Positions 1 to 12,328 of a stretch of 64,000 bases of DNA are shown here, in pieces. The DNA is taken from assembly GCA_037074615.1 (NCBI GenBank), contig CM073538.1, forward strand, positions 20,609,068 through 20,673,067, in the 5' to 3' direction. Position 1 is the first letter of the stretch. Each line of letters opens with the position of its first letter. The notes below the pieces were generated by a model. The model had not been told where the DNA came from. It did not search any database and was given only the letters and a program-made list of their open reading frames with translations. Source of the stretch: Leucaena leucocephala. Lineage: Eukaryota > Streptophyta > Magnoliopsida > Fabales > Fabaceae. Position numbers and translations under genes: made by a program.

Positions 1-487
1 CATTAGATACAAATTTAACATCGAGACCTAGTGCACAAGACTCCTAGTATATAGAAATTAGGGAAAGACAAATATATACAATCATACCCTCAAACAAAGA
101 GTCGGATTTCCATGACACACAACAGTGACCTTCCATGTTGTTCAAAGATAAAAATTGAATAAATAATAAAAAATAAGTAACTTGTCACCAGAAACGGTGG
201 GGGGGGGGGGGTTGAGTAGGTAGAATCCAAGCCACGCCAGCTTTCTGTGAAAGAATTCGGAATGGAGATACATGTGGAACAAAATGTCAAAACTGACCAT
301 TTACTTCTACTCCCAAATAATACGGCAATGACTTGAGCAATCTGTCTCACAAACTCCATCTAGAAAATGACATTGACTTCATTTTAATCTCCACCTTACT
401 ATCTTCTCTCCTCTTCATAATTATCTTCTGCTCTCTCTTCTCTGCTCTCATTCAATTGTCAACACGCTAAATCATACACAAGAACTC
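1..487. other. 5' flank and leader of the first gene
   Basis: No coding region is supported here. A G homopolymer of about 12 bases lies near 198-211. Positions 370-450 are a CT-rich stretch typical of plant 5' leaders, and the first good ATG follows at 488. The minus-strand open frame at 90-359 shows no protein-like features. Confidence 0.5.
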
Positions 488-1454
488 ATGGGAAACCGCC
501 AGGTATATTCTTCCACACCAAGCTACGATTCACAGAACCGCCATGGAAGTGGAGGAGACACAGAATTCAGTTTCTGGTGTTCATCAAATACAGAATCCTC
601 TGCAAATGATGATTGTGTTCCACGTCGAACGAGCTCTGGAGAAGGCACAAGCTTTAAAGCTAAGCATTCAACTTTGAACCCTAGTAGTAGTAACCACCAT
701 TGTTACAGTGTTTCTCATTATTCAAGAAGCCAAGCTATTGCAGAAAGTAGGAAGGAGCTTATGCAGACGCTTCAAGACTTGCCTGACTCAACCTTTGAAC
801 TTTCTTTCCAGTATCTGGTGCAGCAGCAACAGCAACAGCAACAACAAGCGTTGCAACCTGTTCAAAACAAAGCTTTCACCGACAAGAAAATAAAAAATGC
901 TGTCGATGACGCTCATGTAAGAAAGCAGGATAAAAAGGAGGAGAATGAGAAAGAGAAGAAGAATAATAATAAACCAGATCAGCTATTGAGGGTTGAAAGC
1001 ATGGACAATGAAAATCTCCTCCTCAAGATGATCTTTCCATCTTCTTTAGACTGGAAAAAGAAGGCCAAGGTGAGGAATGTCTCAAAGCTTTCTCCAACAC
1101 CATCATTTCACAACTCCGTAAGAAAATTAGGCAAACAGCAGAGGATAAAGTCTTCTCAGACAGGAGATAACGGAAGCGACTTGAAAGATCAAACAGATGA
1201 AAGCACCAATAATAGTCGTAAGAGAAGCAGTAACAGCAGGTACTGTAGAAATTTTCTTCACGGAATCTGATTTAAAAGGGCAGATCATTAAAGATCCTGT
1301 TCCTATATAAAACAAATTCCCAGTTGTATATTACCAACTGAGGCATATATTGCTTCCTTCCAATTTCGCCAGGTACGCTGATGGCAATTTCTCACGAGGT
1401 TGCTGGTCCTTCCTTTTTTCCTCAAAAACAAAGAAAAAGGGAAGATCAGGTTGA
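488..1454 (+). CDS. Plant-type basic protein of unknown function, two exons
   Basis: I do not recognise a named family. Exons are 488-1239 and 1373-1454. The donor follows AACAGCAG and the acceptor is TTTCGCCAG. The join restores one Arg codon in phase and gives 277 residues. Read without splicing, the frame runs into the intron and stops at 1270 with an unrelated tail. Residues 79-112 look helical (SRSQAIAESRKELMQTL begins there), followed by a nine-Gln tract at 112-120. Residues 130-165 are rich in Lys, Glu and Asn. The exon-2 tail, residues 252-277, has a compact GCWSFLF motif followed by a basic KTKKK cluster, which looks conserved rather than random. No signal peptide or membrane segment is visible. 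The basic character suggests nuclear or membrane-associated localisation, but that is inference. The gene converges on the PAXX-like gene downstream. Confidence 0.75.
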
Positions 1455-2054
1455 GATTTACAAAGGGATGCTCGAAGGGTGCCACAGGATTAAAAACATG
1501 TGTTGGATGGAAGGACAGCATAGGTAGAAACCTTTGAGGTAATCATGAATTCTTTAGTTGGAGTTGCAGCATTCATTGGATTCTTTGATAATCAAATCTG
1601 TTCATCTCATGCGAAGGAAGGGAGGACGAAGAAACTGTCCGGAGTGTATAGTGTAATTCGATGCTTCTTGCATGTATCGCCTGAAAAATTGTTATAGCCA
1701 TCAGTTCTGAGAGCATACGACTAAGAACTTCTATCATAATCCTAAATTCCAATTGAATTGAAATCGCATCGCATTGTATTTGTGAATTCTACTTTGCTCC
1801 TGTTTTCCTCTTACCCTCTGATGATCAAAGATTGATGTACAGAAAGGGGCATCACGGGGCAATAATCAAATGAAAACTAAATAAACGTATTGAAACAATT
1901 AAAAATTTTCATTTCAAGTTTAAATATTACATGAAACACTGATTTTGTTAAACTCGCTTGAAATATCGTTGTTCTTATGATACAATGTTGCTGTAAGTCA
2001 GGACAACAACTCCTATTGAATATTGACTAACTTGTCACAAATCAGAGTTCGAAG
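1455..2054. other. Intergenic space between convergent genes
   Basis: Two genes face each other across this 600-bp stretch, which presumably holds both 3' untranslated regions. An AATAAA-like signal lies in AAATAAACG near 1880. I see no further coding region. Confidence 0.5.
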
Positions 2055-5000
2055 TTATGAGTCATCATTGTCGCACAACTGAACCCCCCTTACTTTTGTC
2101 CTGCTCAATAAAAATGCTGAGTTATTAGATTATGATTATAGTATTAGGACTAAAAAAGTTTTGTTAGAATAATAGTACTATTAACTCTTGCCTGCGATGA
2201 ACTGGCACCACCCGCTTCTTAACTTTTGTAGAGCCCGTATCTCGAGCAGCTTGCTTTTCTGGAAGCCGAGAATTAAGAGGGGAAAATTGTTAAGAATTAT
2301 ACATGTAGAATAAGCCATTCTGGAGGAACAAACAAATTTATAATGTTTTGCATAACAAAGAAAGCTTGACTAAAATCAGAATATTGCAATATGCGTTACA
2401 TCTCAAAAAGGGAAGGCGAAACTTTGTTTTTTTAATTTCATTCACCTAAAATTTATTTATGCTCGAGCCTTTATGCATTATATATCCAAGACCATTATTC
2501 TCATTTTCCTAGAAGATGTAACCAGACAGCCTAAAAAATGTGGATATACCTAAAGATCGTACTACATTAACCCCGAAGAAGTCTGCTGAATTTTGTTCCT
2601 TAGAAACAAACTACGTTTTTAGTTATATTAAAAGGACAAGTCAGTAAACCCTTCGTAGATATGTAAAATTATAGCTCATGAACTATTACTTCACTTGCAG
2701 GCAAAAGTAAAGAACATACTTTAGGTAGATAGAGAACTCACCTGGAGAGTTTTGCAACCCATTGGAAGAGACATCTGCTTTCTCCAAGGCCCTAATCTTT
2801 TGAAACTTCTGTCTCTGATCCAATTGTTGTATGCTTTCAGTTTTTTCCTGACAAAAATGTTCGCTAATAAGCAGAAAAAGTTGCACGAAGGAAACAGATT
2901 CCAATTTTATGAAGTTCTTACTAGCAATATAGGATATAACTCACAAGTTTCAACTTCCATTTTAACCATCAGAAATTAAAAGGCATATATGTCATTCTTT
3001 TCAATCCTAAAGGCATAAGATGGCCAAAAGTTCCCATGACTTAGATGAAACGCAAAGTCATTCATAAAAAACAATAATCTACGTAAATAGGCATTTCTAG
3101 TTTATAATTAAACCTCATGTGCATACTGTACCTTTTCAGCTGCTATCGCTTTTGTCAACTGCGCATTGCGCTCTTGCTCTGAAGGCACAATATATGAAGC
3201 AGAGAGTTAATTCCAGCAAATACTAATATAGAACTAACTTGGGTCAAAATTTAAGCCTACTCTGTTCCAATCTAACAAAGATGCATGTATAGGTAAGGTG
3301 ATAAATAGCTACGATACGAATAAGATTTTAAGAAAAAGTTGGGGCAGATGACATGCAAAGAGAGTCTGATAGACAAAAATTCCAAAAGACCATGACCAGT
3401 AGCACAAACACGCACAAAAATTATCAATACTGCAAAGTTGCAGGTCCTACCACTGTCATCAAGACTTGGGACTAAAGAATGAGTTACATATTTCAGAACA
3501 GAAAAAAATATCATATATTCCAATTAGCACTAAAGAGTGCAGGATAATAAGAGCTACATCTAACACAGAAAAAGAGACAAATGCACAAGGATAATTAAAA
3601 AAAGACTAAATTACTCAATCTTCTTCAACGAGCAGAAAAAAGAGTAAGGGGAAAGATTGAGTACACAAATATATATCCACCTATCCCAGTTGCTTAAGTA
3701 AATTGTATGATAAAACCACACATAGACCCTAGTATCATTGCTATTGATCTATCTGAAAAATAACAATAATAGCATGACCAATTATTAAAACAAGGTTAAT
3801 GACATATTATCCATACAAATCAAGATCTACTAACAAAATTGGCAGATAAGTTTTCTAAAAGAAAGAAAGAAAGAAAAGGCTCAAAATGCAACATATTTTC
3901 CCCACTAAAGTACTATTTCCTGTTCAGCGTCTAGGGGTTTTGTTTACATATAAGATTCATGTGCCAATTATGTAATTGGGCCAACTAAGTCTATCGTCAT
4001 GATGTCATAGTTATTAAACTTCTAATGCTAGAAATAAAGACTAAAATCAAAATATTGTATTTCATTACAACAATAAGCCTTATCCCACTAGGTGGAGTCG
4101 ACTATATAGATTGCACGACGCTATTGTACTCTATTAAAAGCCGAGTATTTAGATAAATTGTTGACCAAAAGGTCACGCTCAATAATCTCATTTAACGTTC
4201 TCTTTAGTCTTCCCCTACCCCTCTTCACCGAACTCCAAATTATTTGATTTATCTTCCTCACCAGCGCATTCAACAGCCTTCTTTGTACATGCTAAAACCA
4301 TCTCAAACGATTATCTACCGTCTTCTCCTCCATAGATACCACTCCAACTCTTCTCCGTATATGTTTATTACGGGTCCTATCTTTTATTGTGCGCCGATCC
4401 ATCCATATCAAAATATTATATTTCATTAACTATAAAAATTTCATTTGAGAAAAGCACAAAAAGATCAACATCTACATATTTTCATCGAGAAGAGAAAAAA
4501 AGAAACTGTGGAGAATGGCATAACTGCAACCTTCTTTGAGAGAGTTCTTGATGGTTTTGAAAGCATTAAAGAGCCTCAAGGATAAATTTGACATAGCTTC
4601 TCTAGCAGCAGAGTCTGCAAGTTTAGTAAGAGGAATGCTAATCACCGGCATTCCTTTTGATTTCTGAGCGACTAATTTTGCTTTTCCATGAGAAACACCT
4701 GAGATAAAATCCACAAATGGTGAGTATGCCACCATAAAACTAATTCTAAACACATACAGCATGGCACTCCTTTTCACAAGGATCATAACGCTTCAAACAC
4801 ACATTAGATGCCTATATATAATTGTAGAAAATATAAAATCATAATCTATTTTTGAAGTTATAACCACCGCCTTTGAAATATCACCCAAAAAATCCTATCA
4901 CAAAAGGCATAAATTGTATACCATGACCACAAATTATCGACCATATGGAACAACAAATACCCAACACTGGCAGGGAAAGACCATGAGTAATTTGCTTTTA

Positions 5001-6013
5001 AAACTAATAATGACACAATTCCCTCAATACATAAAACAAGAGGGCAGACAGAGTAAATAAAATAATACTTTTCTCATCTTACATAACATACATCCTATTC
5101 TATATTATCTTCCAACTGAAAATCACAAATCTCTTCAATGATAACATCAATCTTAGTTAACTCAATTGATTATGTTTATAACCTCCTTTTTAAACTTAAC
5201 ACAAGCAATTTAAACCATTTGTGTTATGAATATTGGCATTTCAGTTTCTGTTATAGTCAAGAAACTACCCAGTAATAACCTATCAACTTCCACAAGCCTA
5301 TATCTACAAGTAGCACTCATTAACTTCAATGCCACAAAATATATCTTCTTTAATAATAATTACTTTCAAATTTTCAAAGCAAGAAACAGAGAAGAAGGAT
5401 AATCACCGTCAGGATCTGAATTTCCCTCTAGAACGAATTTCAGATCTGCTGACTTAATGGAAGCTATGAAATAGTCAAAAAACTCTGACCAAGAGCCCCC
5501 TATTCCAGTGATGTCCCTCTGCACCAAAGCTAATATCAAATAACGCAATGATGCTTCAGAAATGTCAAGAAAATTTACATTAAGATGATATATATGTATG
5601 TTCTCAGTATCAAAAGCATCATCTCACTAATATTTGCCATTAGAACTAGAATATCAAACAGAAAACAGTTATGGTTAACATATATTCTCTTAAACAAATC
5701 AAAGCATAGGTTAGCAACATTTTAGCTATAGCAATGTAAAGCTTTTTATTATCTTGAAAAAGTCTTAAGCTGAAAATGAATCAGAAGCAGGTATAATTCA
5801 AATTAAAATGCTCACAATGTCCTCAAGTCGAGAAAATGAAAGACGAGTTTCCCAAGTATCAGAGTGGAAATCAGTGGCATGAATTACAATATGAGAAGAA
5901 ACAGGAGCATATGCATGCAGCAAAAACTGAGGCAAAGGAGAGGAGCTTTGAGCTGAGAACTCCACTTTGAGTTCGCAAAAAATGGGTTCGAATTCCTCAA
6001 ACTCCATTGCCAT
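2055..6013 (-). CDS. PAXX-like (XRCC4/XLF/PAXX superfamily) DNA end-joining protein
   Basis: Seven exons join in phase: 6013-5816, 5518-5407, 4698-4531, 3178-3132, 2847-2742, 2258-2192 and 2100-2055, giving 247 residues. The head domain is residues 1 to about 145. It contains the ATDFHSDTWE strand, then GIGGSWSEF, then a region rich in LTKLADSAA. A charged coiled-coil-like helix follows at about 150-190, with QERNAQLTKAIAAEK and EKTESIQQLDQRQK. The C-terminus is basic (VKKRVVPVHRRTKVRG) and ends acidic (DNDDS), like the Ku-binding tail of PAXX. Family members bridge Ku and DNA ligase IV/XRCC4 in non-homologous end joining in the nucleus. The assignment rests on recalled plant homologues annotated as XRCC4-like. 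The second Met (6007) is an equally good start. The last intron has a GC donor, CGCAG|GCAAGAG. Intron 3 contains a LINE remnant. Confidence 0.7.
4068..4407 (-). mobile_element. 5'-truncated RTE-type LINE in intron 3 of the PAXX-like gene
   Basis: Read on the minus strand, the insert encodes a degenerate version of the C-terminal region shared by plant LINE polyproteins. Recognisable pieces are LRWF.HVQRR, NALVRK, RGRGRLKRTL and WDKA, with in-frame stops. It ends in TTG-type repeats near 4068. A 21-bp sequence lies on both sides, at 4047-4067 and 4408-4428, with one mismatch (core ATTTCATTA). This fits a target-site duplication. The element shares its orientation with the host gene. Confidence 0.8.
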
Positions 6014-8124
6014 TCAAGATGATCCCTCGTGAATTATAGTCAGTTACTACTGTAATGAAACACGAACAACTTGAGTCAGACAGAATCAACAGCAATGTTT
6101 ATGTGATATGCATTTACTTACAATGAAGACTTCTTTTTGCCCGATGCTTAGGTTAACAAATTGGTCACAAGTTTACTTACAATGAATCCCTCTGCTGCAA
6201 CGAGCTATGACATAATCAGAACTTGAAAAAAACATGCGGAAAAAAAAAAATCATTCCAATCCCACAATATCATTACCATCAGAAGACAAATTATCTAATT
6301 TTAAAACCCACAGAGATTCCTTCAAGTCAACACTTGGCTTCCCTAGGAAGAGGCTCCGATTTCCTTTAATCTTTTTCTCACTCAAAAACCAAACAGAATT
6401 GAGCAGAGAAACAAAAACTGAAACTTAAAAGTAAAAAACTACAAATAAATGAAATTGGCACCATAAGAAAGAGGAATACCAGCAAACCCGACGACGTCGA
6501 AAGAAAAATAAGGAGAATGTCACAAGTTCACAACCGAACTTCTCTTTTTCCCTTTTTTTTTTCCAAACTAGACACAACTTTTGTATCGCGCAAGTCTTGC
6601 GTAAATGATTTCTAGAGTAGCAAATACAGTTTTCAGCAATGAGTGTCGATTTTTTTTTCCTAAAGAAAAATCTTAAACGATAAAATGGGCTTTTAAGTCC
6701 ATCCTGTTTGACTGGGTTTCAAGAAACAGGCTAAGCCCGTTTATATATGGGCTAGCCTATAATCTTTCTTTCGAACTGTTTTGAACAAAAATTAACGTTT
6801 GACAATGATGAAGTACTTAAAGAAGAATCTACCGCCGTGGGTTTAACTAGTAAATAAATAAGATATATGACTATTTGAAGTATATTTAATTATTAAAGAA
6901 TATTATTTTATTGTGGTTTAAGTCGCAGTACTTGAGGAGACATCTTAGCTCCTATATACTTAGTTTTACAGTTGAGAATAATAGACAGCTCACCTTACCT
7001 AACATTGATATCGCATAAAAGAAATAGAAATTTTACCTTGTCTTTTGATCGTAAGTGAAACTAATTCTTTTTTAAAAATTTTTATACCAAAAAAAAATAA
7101 ATTTATAACAAAAAAAATAAAAGAATGTAGATTGCATAAAAGAAGAAGAATCTAGATTGGAACATTTTGTAAAGTTTTGTGATTGGTTTCGTATGTCAAC
7201 TGGTTATTCGTGTTATCAAACATCTCAAATACAACAACAGCGTTGAATTTGAATCTCTATATGTACAACAACAGCGTCATCAGATACACATGCACATATG
7301 ATGGAATTCGCATTTCATGTTTTATAAAAATAAAGAAAATTAATTTTTGAAATATAAAATTTACATATAATCCGTTGGCAACCAAAATTCCATATGAATA
7401 CATACGTTACAAAATTGAATTTAGGAGATTTAGCGGAAAATTTTTAGAACGACAACATTTGGCTGCCTAATTTTGTATTTTTAAATCTTTGAAGTTAGAA
7501 TTTTGCATCGTAAGAGAAAGATAAACATAAAAAAACTAAACAAAATAAATAAATCCATTATATTTATATTTTTTATCTAATTTTTTTTATTTAATTAAAT
7601 TAATCAACTAATTTTTATATTAATCAAAAATTAGATAGTATAATAAATATAGAATTGCATCGTCCTGCATTTAATGTAGGCATTTGAAACGGGATGTCTC
7701 TATTGTCTTTAATGTAATAGTTATTTAATTCTTATAATTTTTAATATAATAATTATTTAATTAATTTATATAGATTAAAAAAATTAAATTAATTAATTAT
7801 AATAAATATGATTTAATATTTTTAAAATATCTATATATATATATATATGTAGCATTAGATTATATATCACTTAATAAATTAGATAAATTAGTTTAAAAAA
7901 ATAAATTATAAATATGATAGATAAATTATATTAGAATTTTATATTTGAAAATTGAAGATTATATTACATGAAAGAGCAAGAAAATGATGACGATAACAAA
8001 AGGAGCATAAATATACATATATATTGGACATGTGAAATTTGGAAAACTTGTTAGCCACAAGAATGAAGATGACGAGTACTAATGATTCATGAATGAGTAG
8101 CAAATGAAGAAGCTGGAGTGAGGA
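6014..8124. other. PAXX-like 5' leader, then AT-rich intergenic DNA
   Basis: About 6014-6530 probably holds the 5' leader of the PAXX-like gene. A donor-like GTATTCC near 6475 (minus strand) suggests a leader intron. From 6600 to 8100 the sequence is mostly A/T with poly-A and poly-T runs, plus one copy of a dispersed repeat at 6839-7085. No coding region is supported. Confidence 0.45.
6839..7085 (+). repeat. Dispersed ~250-bp repeat, copy 1
   Basis: This is one of six copies in the window (others near 13949, 20141, 23155 inverted, 27409 and 61697). Shared landmarks are AAGATATATGA near the start, GAATATTATTTTATTG, the phrase GGTAATAGACAGCTC or close variants, and an A-rich 3' tail. The class is uncertain. 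A SINE is possible because of the A tail and a near-match to a B box (GTTCCAATC in copy 2). Confidence 0.65.
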
Positions 8125-8301
8125 CTAATTAGAAGAGCTATTATGGGAGGAGCAGCAAATATGGGAAATGAAGAAGTTGATGATATCAAAAACTATACGA
8201 CGCTTAATGCTCCCCCTCTTAGGATGCGGCGCCACCACCGCCATTCTCTTCTTCATCTTCTGCTGATCTTCTGCAGAATCTCCCAACCTTGTATCCGCCA
8301 T
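8125..8301 (-). CDS. Small basic protein, family copy A (58 aa)
   Basis: This is an intronless frame starting MADTRLGDSA. It is paralogous to the frames at 22532-22714 and 30354-30521. Shared positions are MAD.RL..SA.D.QK at the N-terminus, PKRGSI (residues 27-32 here), RIV, then I.N.F and a CC pair (49-50) followed by a Ser-rich tail. The longer open frame upstream (from 8394) is ignored because the family similarity begins at this Met. A basic patch precedes a short amphipathic or hydrophobic helix and a Cys pair, which would suit peripheral membrane attachment, possibly acylated; this is inference. I recall other plant micro-proteins with a PKRG.(I/V)K core but cannot name a function. The shared upstream module at 8420-8442 is 119 bp before the ATG. 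Confidence 0.75.
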   Translation of the reverse strand: MADTRLGDSAEDQQKMKKRMAVVAPHPKRGSIKRRIVFDIINFFISHICCSSHNSSSN

Positions 8302-8419
8302 AAATATGGATAATGCTCTTATCAGAGAAATCGTGTAATATATTAGTCTCTCTCTCTCTATATGTGTGTGTGTAAGAGACGGGGTTGGTTGCATTAGGGG
8401 GCAATGTAAATTTCAGAAA

Positions 8420-8442
8420 GGGTCCCATGTGGTTGACAATTT
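8420..8442 (-). promoter_or_regulatory. Shared upstream module of small-protein copy A
   Basis: On the plus strand this reads GGGTCCCATGTGG then TTGACAATTT. The same module lies at 22844-22866 and 30652-30674, 119-131 bp before each paralogue's ATG. It combines a TCP-like GGNCCCA box with a TTGAC W-box core, the binding core of WRKY factors. Conservation in otherwise diverged flanks suggests a functional promoter element. Confidence 0.6.
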
Positions 8443-8542
8443 CTACAAACCCAGAATATGAACATAGGAGGGGTGCGGCGGTCTTATCCTTGTCTGTCGT
8501 CCCAGTGCATTGCACATACGATTTATGTTTCACAAATTTCAA

Positions 8543-11500
8543 CTCTAATTTTTTATAATTAAAAAAAATTAAACCTAATATTATTTTGATTATGATTTAA
8601 TAATATATATATCAAATAGTTGTGTGAAACTTTATATTTTTACTTAGTTGATTTTTATATTATTTTTAAAATTTTATTACTAAATATTAAATCTTACAAT
8701 TCACGATTACTCCTTCCCACATAGGTTTGTTTGATTTTTTTTTTTTTTGTGTCTTTGGAATTTTATAGTGGTATATTTTTTGGCCAAGTGCCAATAACGT
8801 ATTAGTCAAGGCTTTCAATTATGTAATTTTAATTTTTTTCCCCACATTCTGCAATAAAAAAAAAATCCAATTCACATAGATAGTTTTTTGGAGAAAAATA
8901 TTATATGTAAGATTGCCTACTAAAATCTATAGTCCCCTCTCAAGTTTTTAGAAACTATGATACCAAAAAAAAACAAAAATACATTTCCTTTTATGGCACT
9001 GTTCCTACGGTTTGATTTGGATGGAAGAAAAAATATGAAGAAAAAAATAGGGGCAAACAGTATTAAAAACATTATTGTCTTTAAAAAAAATCTTCTTAAT
9101 ATTTTTTCTTTTTAATTTTTCCCAACTAAACTAAAGGTAAATATATTATAGTAATATTAACTTTTAAAGAAATAAGACTAAAGACGGCATCACTTGAATT
9201 TAATCATTGTTAATTTATATGCACAAATTAATTATTTAGCACACACATTTATAAAATCATAGAATAATTTTTTTAAAAAAAATTATCCTCATTAATTACA
9301 CATATCAAAAATATTTCTTTTAGATATAGTTCTAATATAAATAATTAAATAAAATATATATTCGATCTTTAATATATGATTTATTTAACTAATTTAATTA
9401 TATCAAAAAAATTAATTAAATTAATTAATATGACATAATTTTTTAAAACACTCCAATAATCTTTCTTAACTCTTTCCCCCTCTATCATTTACTTAATTAT
9501 TATCAAGAAAGTATCTATAAAGGTAATTTAAGAAAAAAATTAATAAATATAATAAATAAATATTATATTTAATATTAAACTCAATTTTTAATTATATTTT
9601 ATATTAAAAATTAAAAAAAATAAAAAAACTAATGCACATTTTTTGTCAGATAATTAATTTAATTATTTTTTTAATTTTTATATATTATTTATTTATTAGC
9701 TCATATTGAAGGAGTACAGTTTTTTTTTTATCAAAACCAACTAGTAATATTAACTACAATTCAATCCCGCCATAGAAAAGTACAAATTAAATAATTAAGG
9801 CCAAAGGGGAATCATATTGACTATGTATCCTTGTTTCACTTACAATGAACATCCCCTGTTTACACAAATATTCAACAACATAACAGTAACATCTCCTCCC
9901 TCCTTCTGACTTTAACAAAAACTGAAGTTGACGTACAACTAGTTACACAACCCCGGTTGGTTTTGCTTCTTTTTCCCAAACATATCAAATTATTTAGAAT
10001 TAATTTTTTTAAATTATAAAATAATTGAATTACGATTAAGATATAATGTTTTAGCTTTTTTTTTTGTCTACATTATTATTTTTTCTTCTAAGAGTTATCA
10101 TTCATTCCTAGTTAAGTTATTATTGTTTGAGTTATTAATTTTTTCCATAAAATTTTTATTTTTTCTACTTGAGTTGTTTTTTAAGAAGTAGTTATGTTAT
10201 TTTATAATTTTAAAAATTTATTTAAAGGTCACTTGAGACTTTAAAGCCATTTGATAAATTTGTGGGATTTTTTTGTAATTAGATTATTTACATAGAAATT
10301 CATTACACTTTTCCTTATATTATATACTAGGTAATTGGAGGTTAGTTTTAATTGTAAATTAGTTAATATTAATCCACTTATTTAATCATTTTAAAACAAT
10401 TTAATTAATTTATAAACTGATATATAATCAATGTTATACAAATATTTTAGAGAAATTGTGTCTTTTTTATTAGAATTGATTAATTTATTTAATTTATTAA
10501 TTTATTAAAATCAATTAAGAAACTTTTATATTAAAAACTGTGGAGTAATATAATACCTCTAGTCTTAATTAAAAGAGTTAAATGATTTTTAGATAGATTT
10601 AAGAATCAAAATAAATTAGTTAATTGTAACTAATATAATAATAAATTCACTAATTTAAATAAATTAAAAATATATAGTATGAAATTATCTTGAATAGTTA
10701 AATTTATTATAATTAATTAATTTTTTTAATTTTTTAACTTATATAACAAAATTAATTAACTCTTATAATTAAGATTTATGATAATAATAATTAATTTATA
10801 AAAATTAAAAAATTTATATGAAATAGTCATTTCTAAGAAGATTAGAGGTGTGAATTTGAATCTTTATCATACCAAAAACTAGTCATGTCAATTTGAAAAT
10901 TGATCAACAACATCCTAAACAATAATACATTCTTATAAAAATAAGAAAAAATAATAAAAAAAATATATTGAAAATCGGATGGAGTACATCCTATTAAACC
11001 ATGAGTGGAAACATACGGCTAACCCAATTTTTTTGTGAAAAGTCATCGAATTAAGCCCGTGATGATACAAAACGAAAAATTAATGTACCACATGTATTAA
11101 TTTTAAGATATTTAATTATATTTTAAAAAATAATTAAATTAATTAATATAATATATTTTTTAAATAATATAATTATCTTTTTAATTCGTTATATCTCTCT
11201 TATTTAATTATTATTAATAGAGTATTAATGAGTATAATTTAAAAAAATAATAAATATTATATTTATAATTAAAATTAACTCTATAATTAAATTATATATT
11301 AACGATCAGTATATATAAATATATTATAATTAAATTAAAATTAATAAAATTAATTTTTAGATTTTTATAACTACGTGGTTGTTTTGTAAGAGAGATTTAG
11401 AGGGGAGAAATTTTTTAAGCTGTATTTTAAAAAAATTGAAGAAGTGGGATTATAAAATTATAATGAAAAGAAGAAGAAAGATAAAAAATAATAAAAATTA

Positions 11501-12320
11501 ATTAATTTTTTTAACTTAAACGGTTATTATAATTAGAATGCAACTTTGAGTGTGTGATTTTGATTATATTACTAATTAAGATATTTTTTAACCGCTTGAA
11601 CAATTATAAAGAGTACTTAAGACATATCCTATCCTATCTCGTTGCATTACATATTGATGGGATGATATTTTTTATCTCGATCCTGAATGAGATCAAGATG
11701 TCATGTCCCACTTTTTTAAAAAATAAATTGATATAAGTTTTATTTATAATTATTACATATATACACACACATTCATTATAAATATAATTATAAAATCATA
11801 TATATAATATAAATATATTTAATAATTATAATATTTATATATATTATAATTATTATATATAATTATAATTATGGCTCTATTTAGATATATTATTGAAAAA
11901 TAGTTTATAACAAAAAATTATTATAAATAAATAAATATTTAAATATCTATTATCATAAATTTTCTTGTGATTAATAAATTATTAAAAATAATATAATTTT
12001 ATAAAAAAAATCAATTTTTTTTCTCTTTTTTTCTTCTCTCATGTTTTCTCTGTATCACCAACATGACACTATCCCACCACAACGAATCTCATGACACCAT
12101 TATTGATGTGCCCTGACAACAACGATGATAACATTGATCCTTGTCCTTAATCTTCTTCCTCTCTCTATTTTTTTTTTCATTGTTTACTTCTCCTAGCTCT
12201 ACATCCCAACCCATGACCGATGACAACTTTTAAATTTAAAGGAAGGAGCTCGATTCATGATTGACAATGATAGGGGGAGAAGTGACAGAGGAGCGATAAT
12301 GATAATAAAAAAGATTAAAG
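8543..12320. other. AT-rich gene desert
   Basis: Long A/T tracts and short inverted repeats based on TTAATTAA-like words dominate. I find no protein-like frame; the 60-residue plus-strand frame at 11554 is simply Ile/Leu-rich translation of AT-rich DNA. From about 11870 the sequence resembles the left part of an older element that was later split by the hAT insertion at 12329. Confidence 0.5.
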
Positions 12321-12328
12321 ATAGGAGA

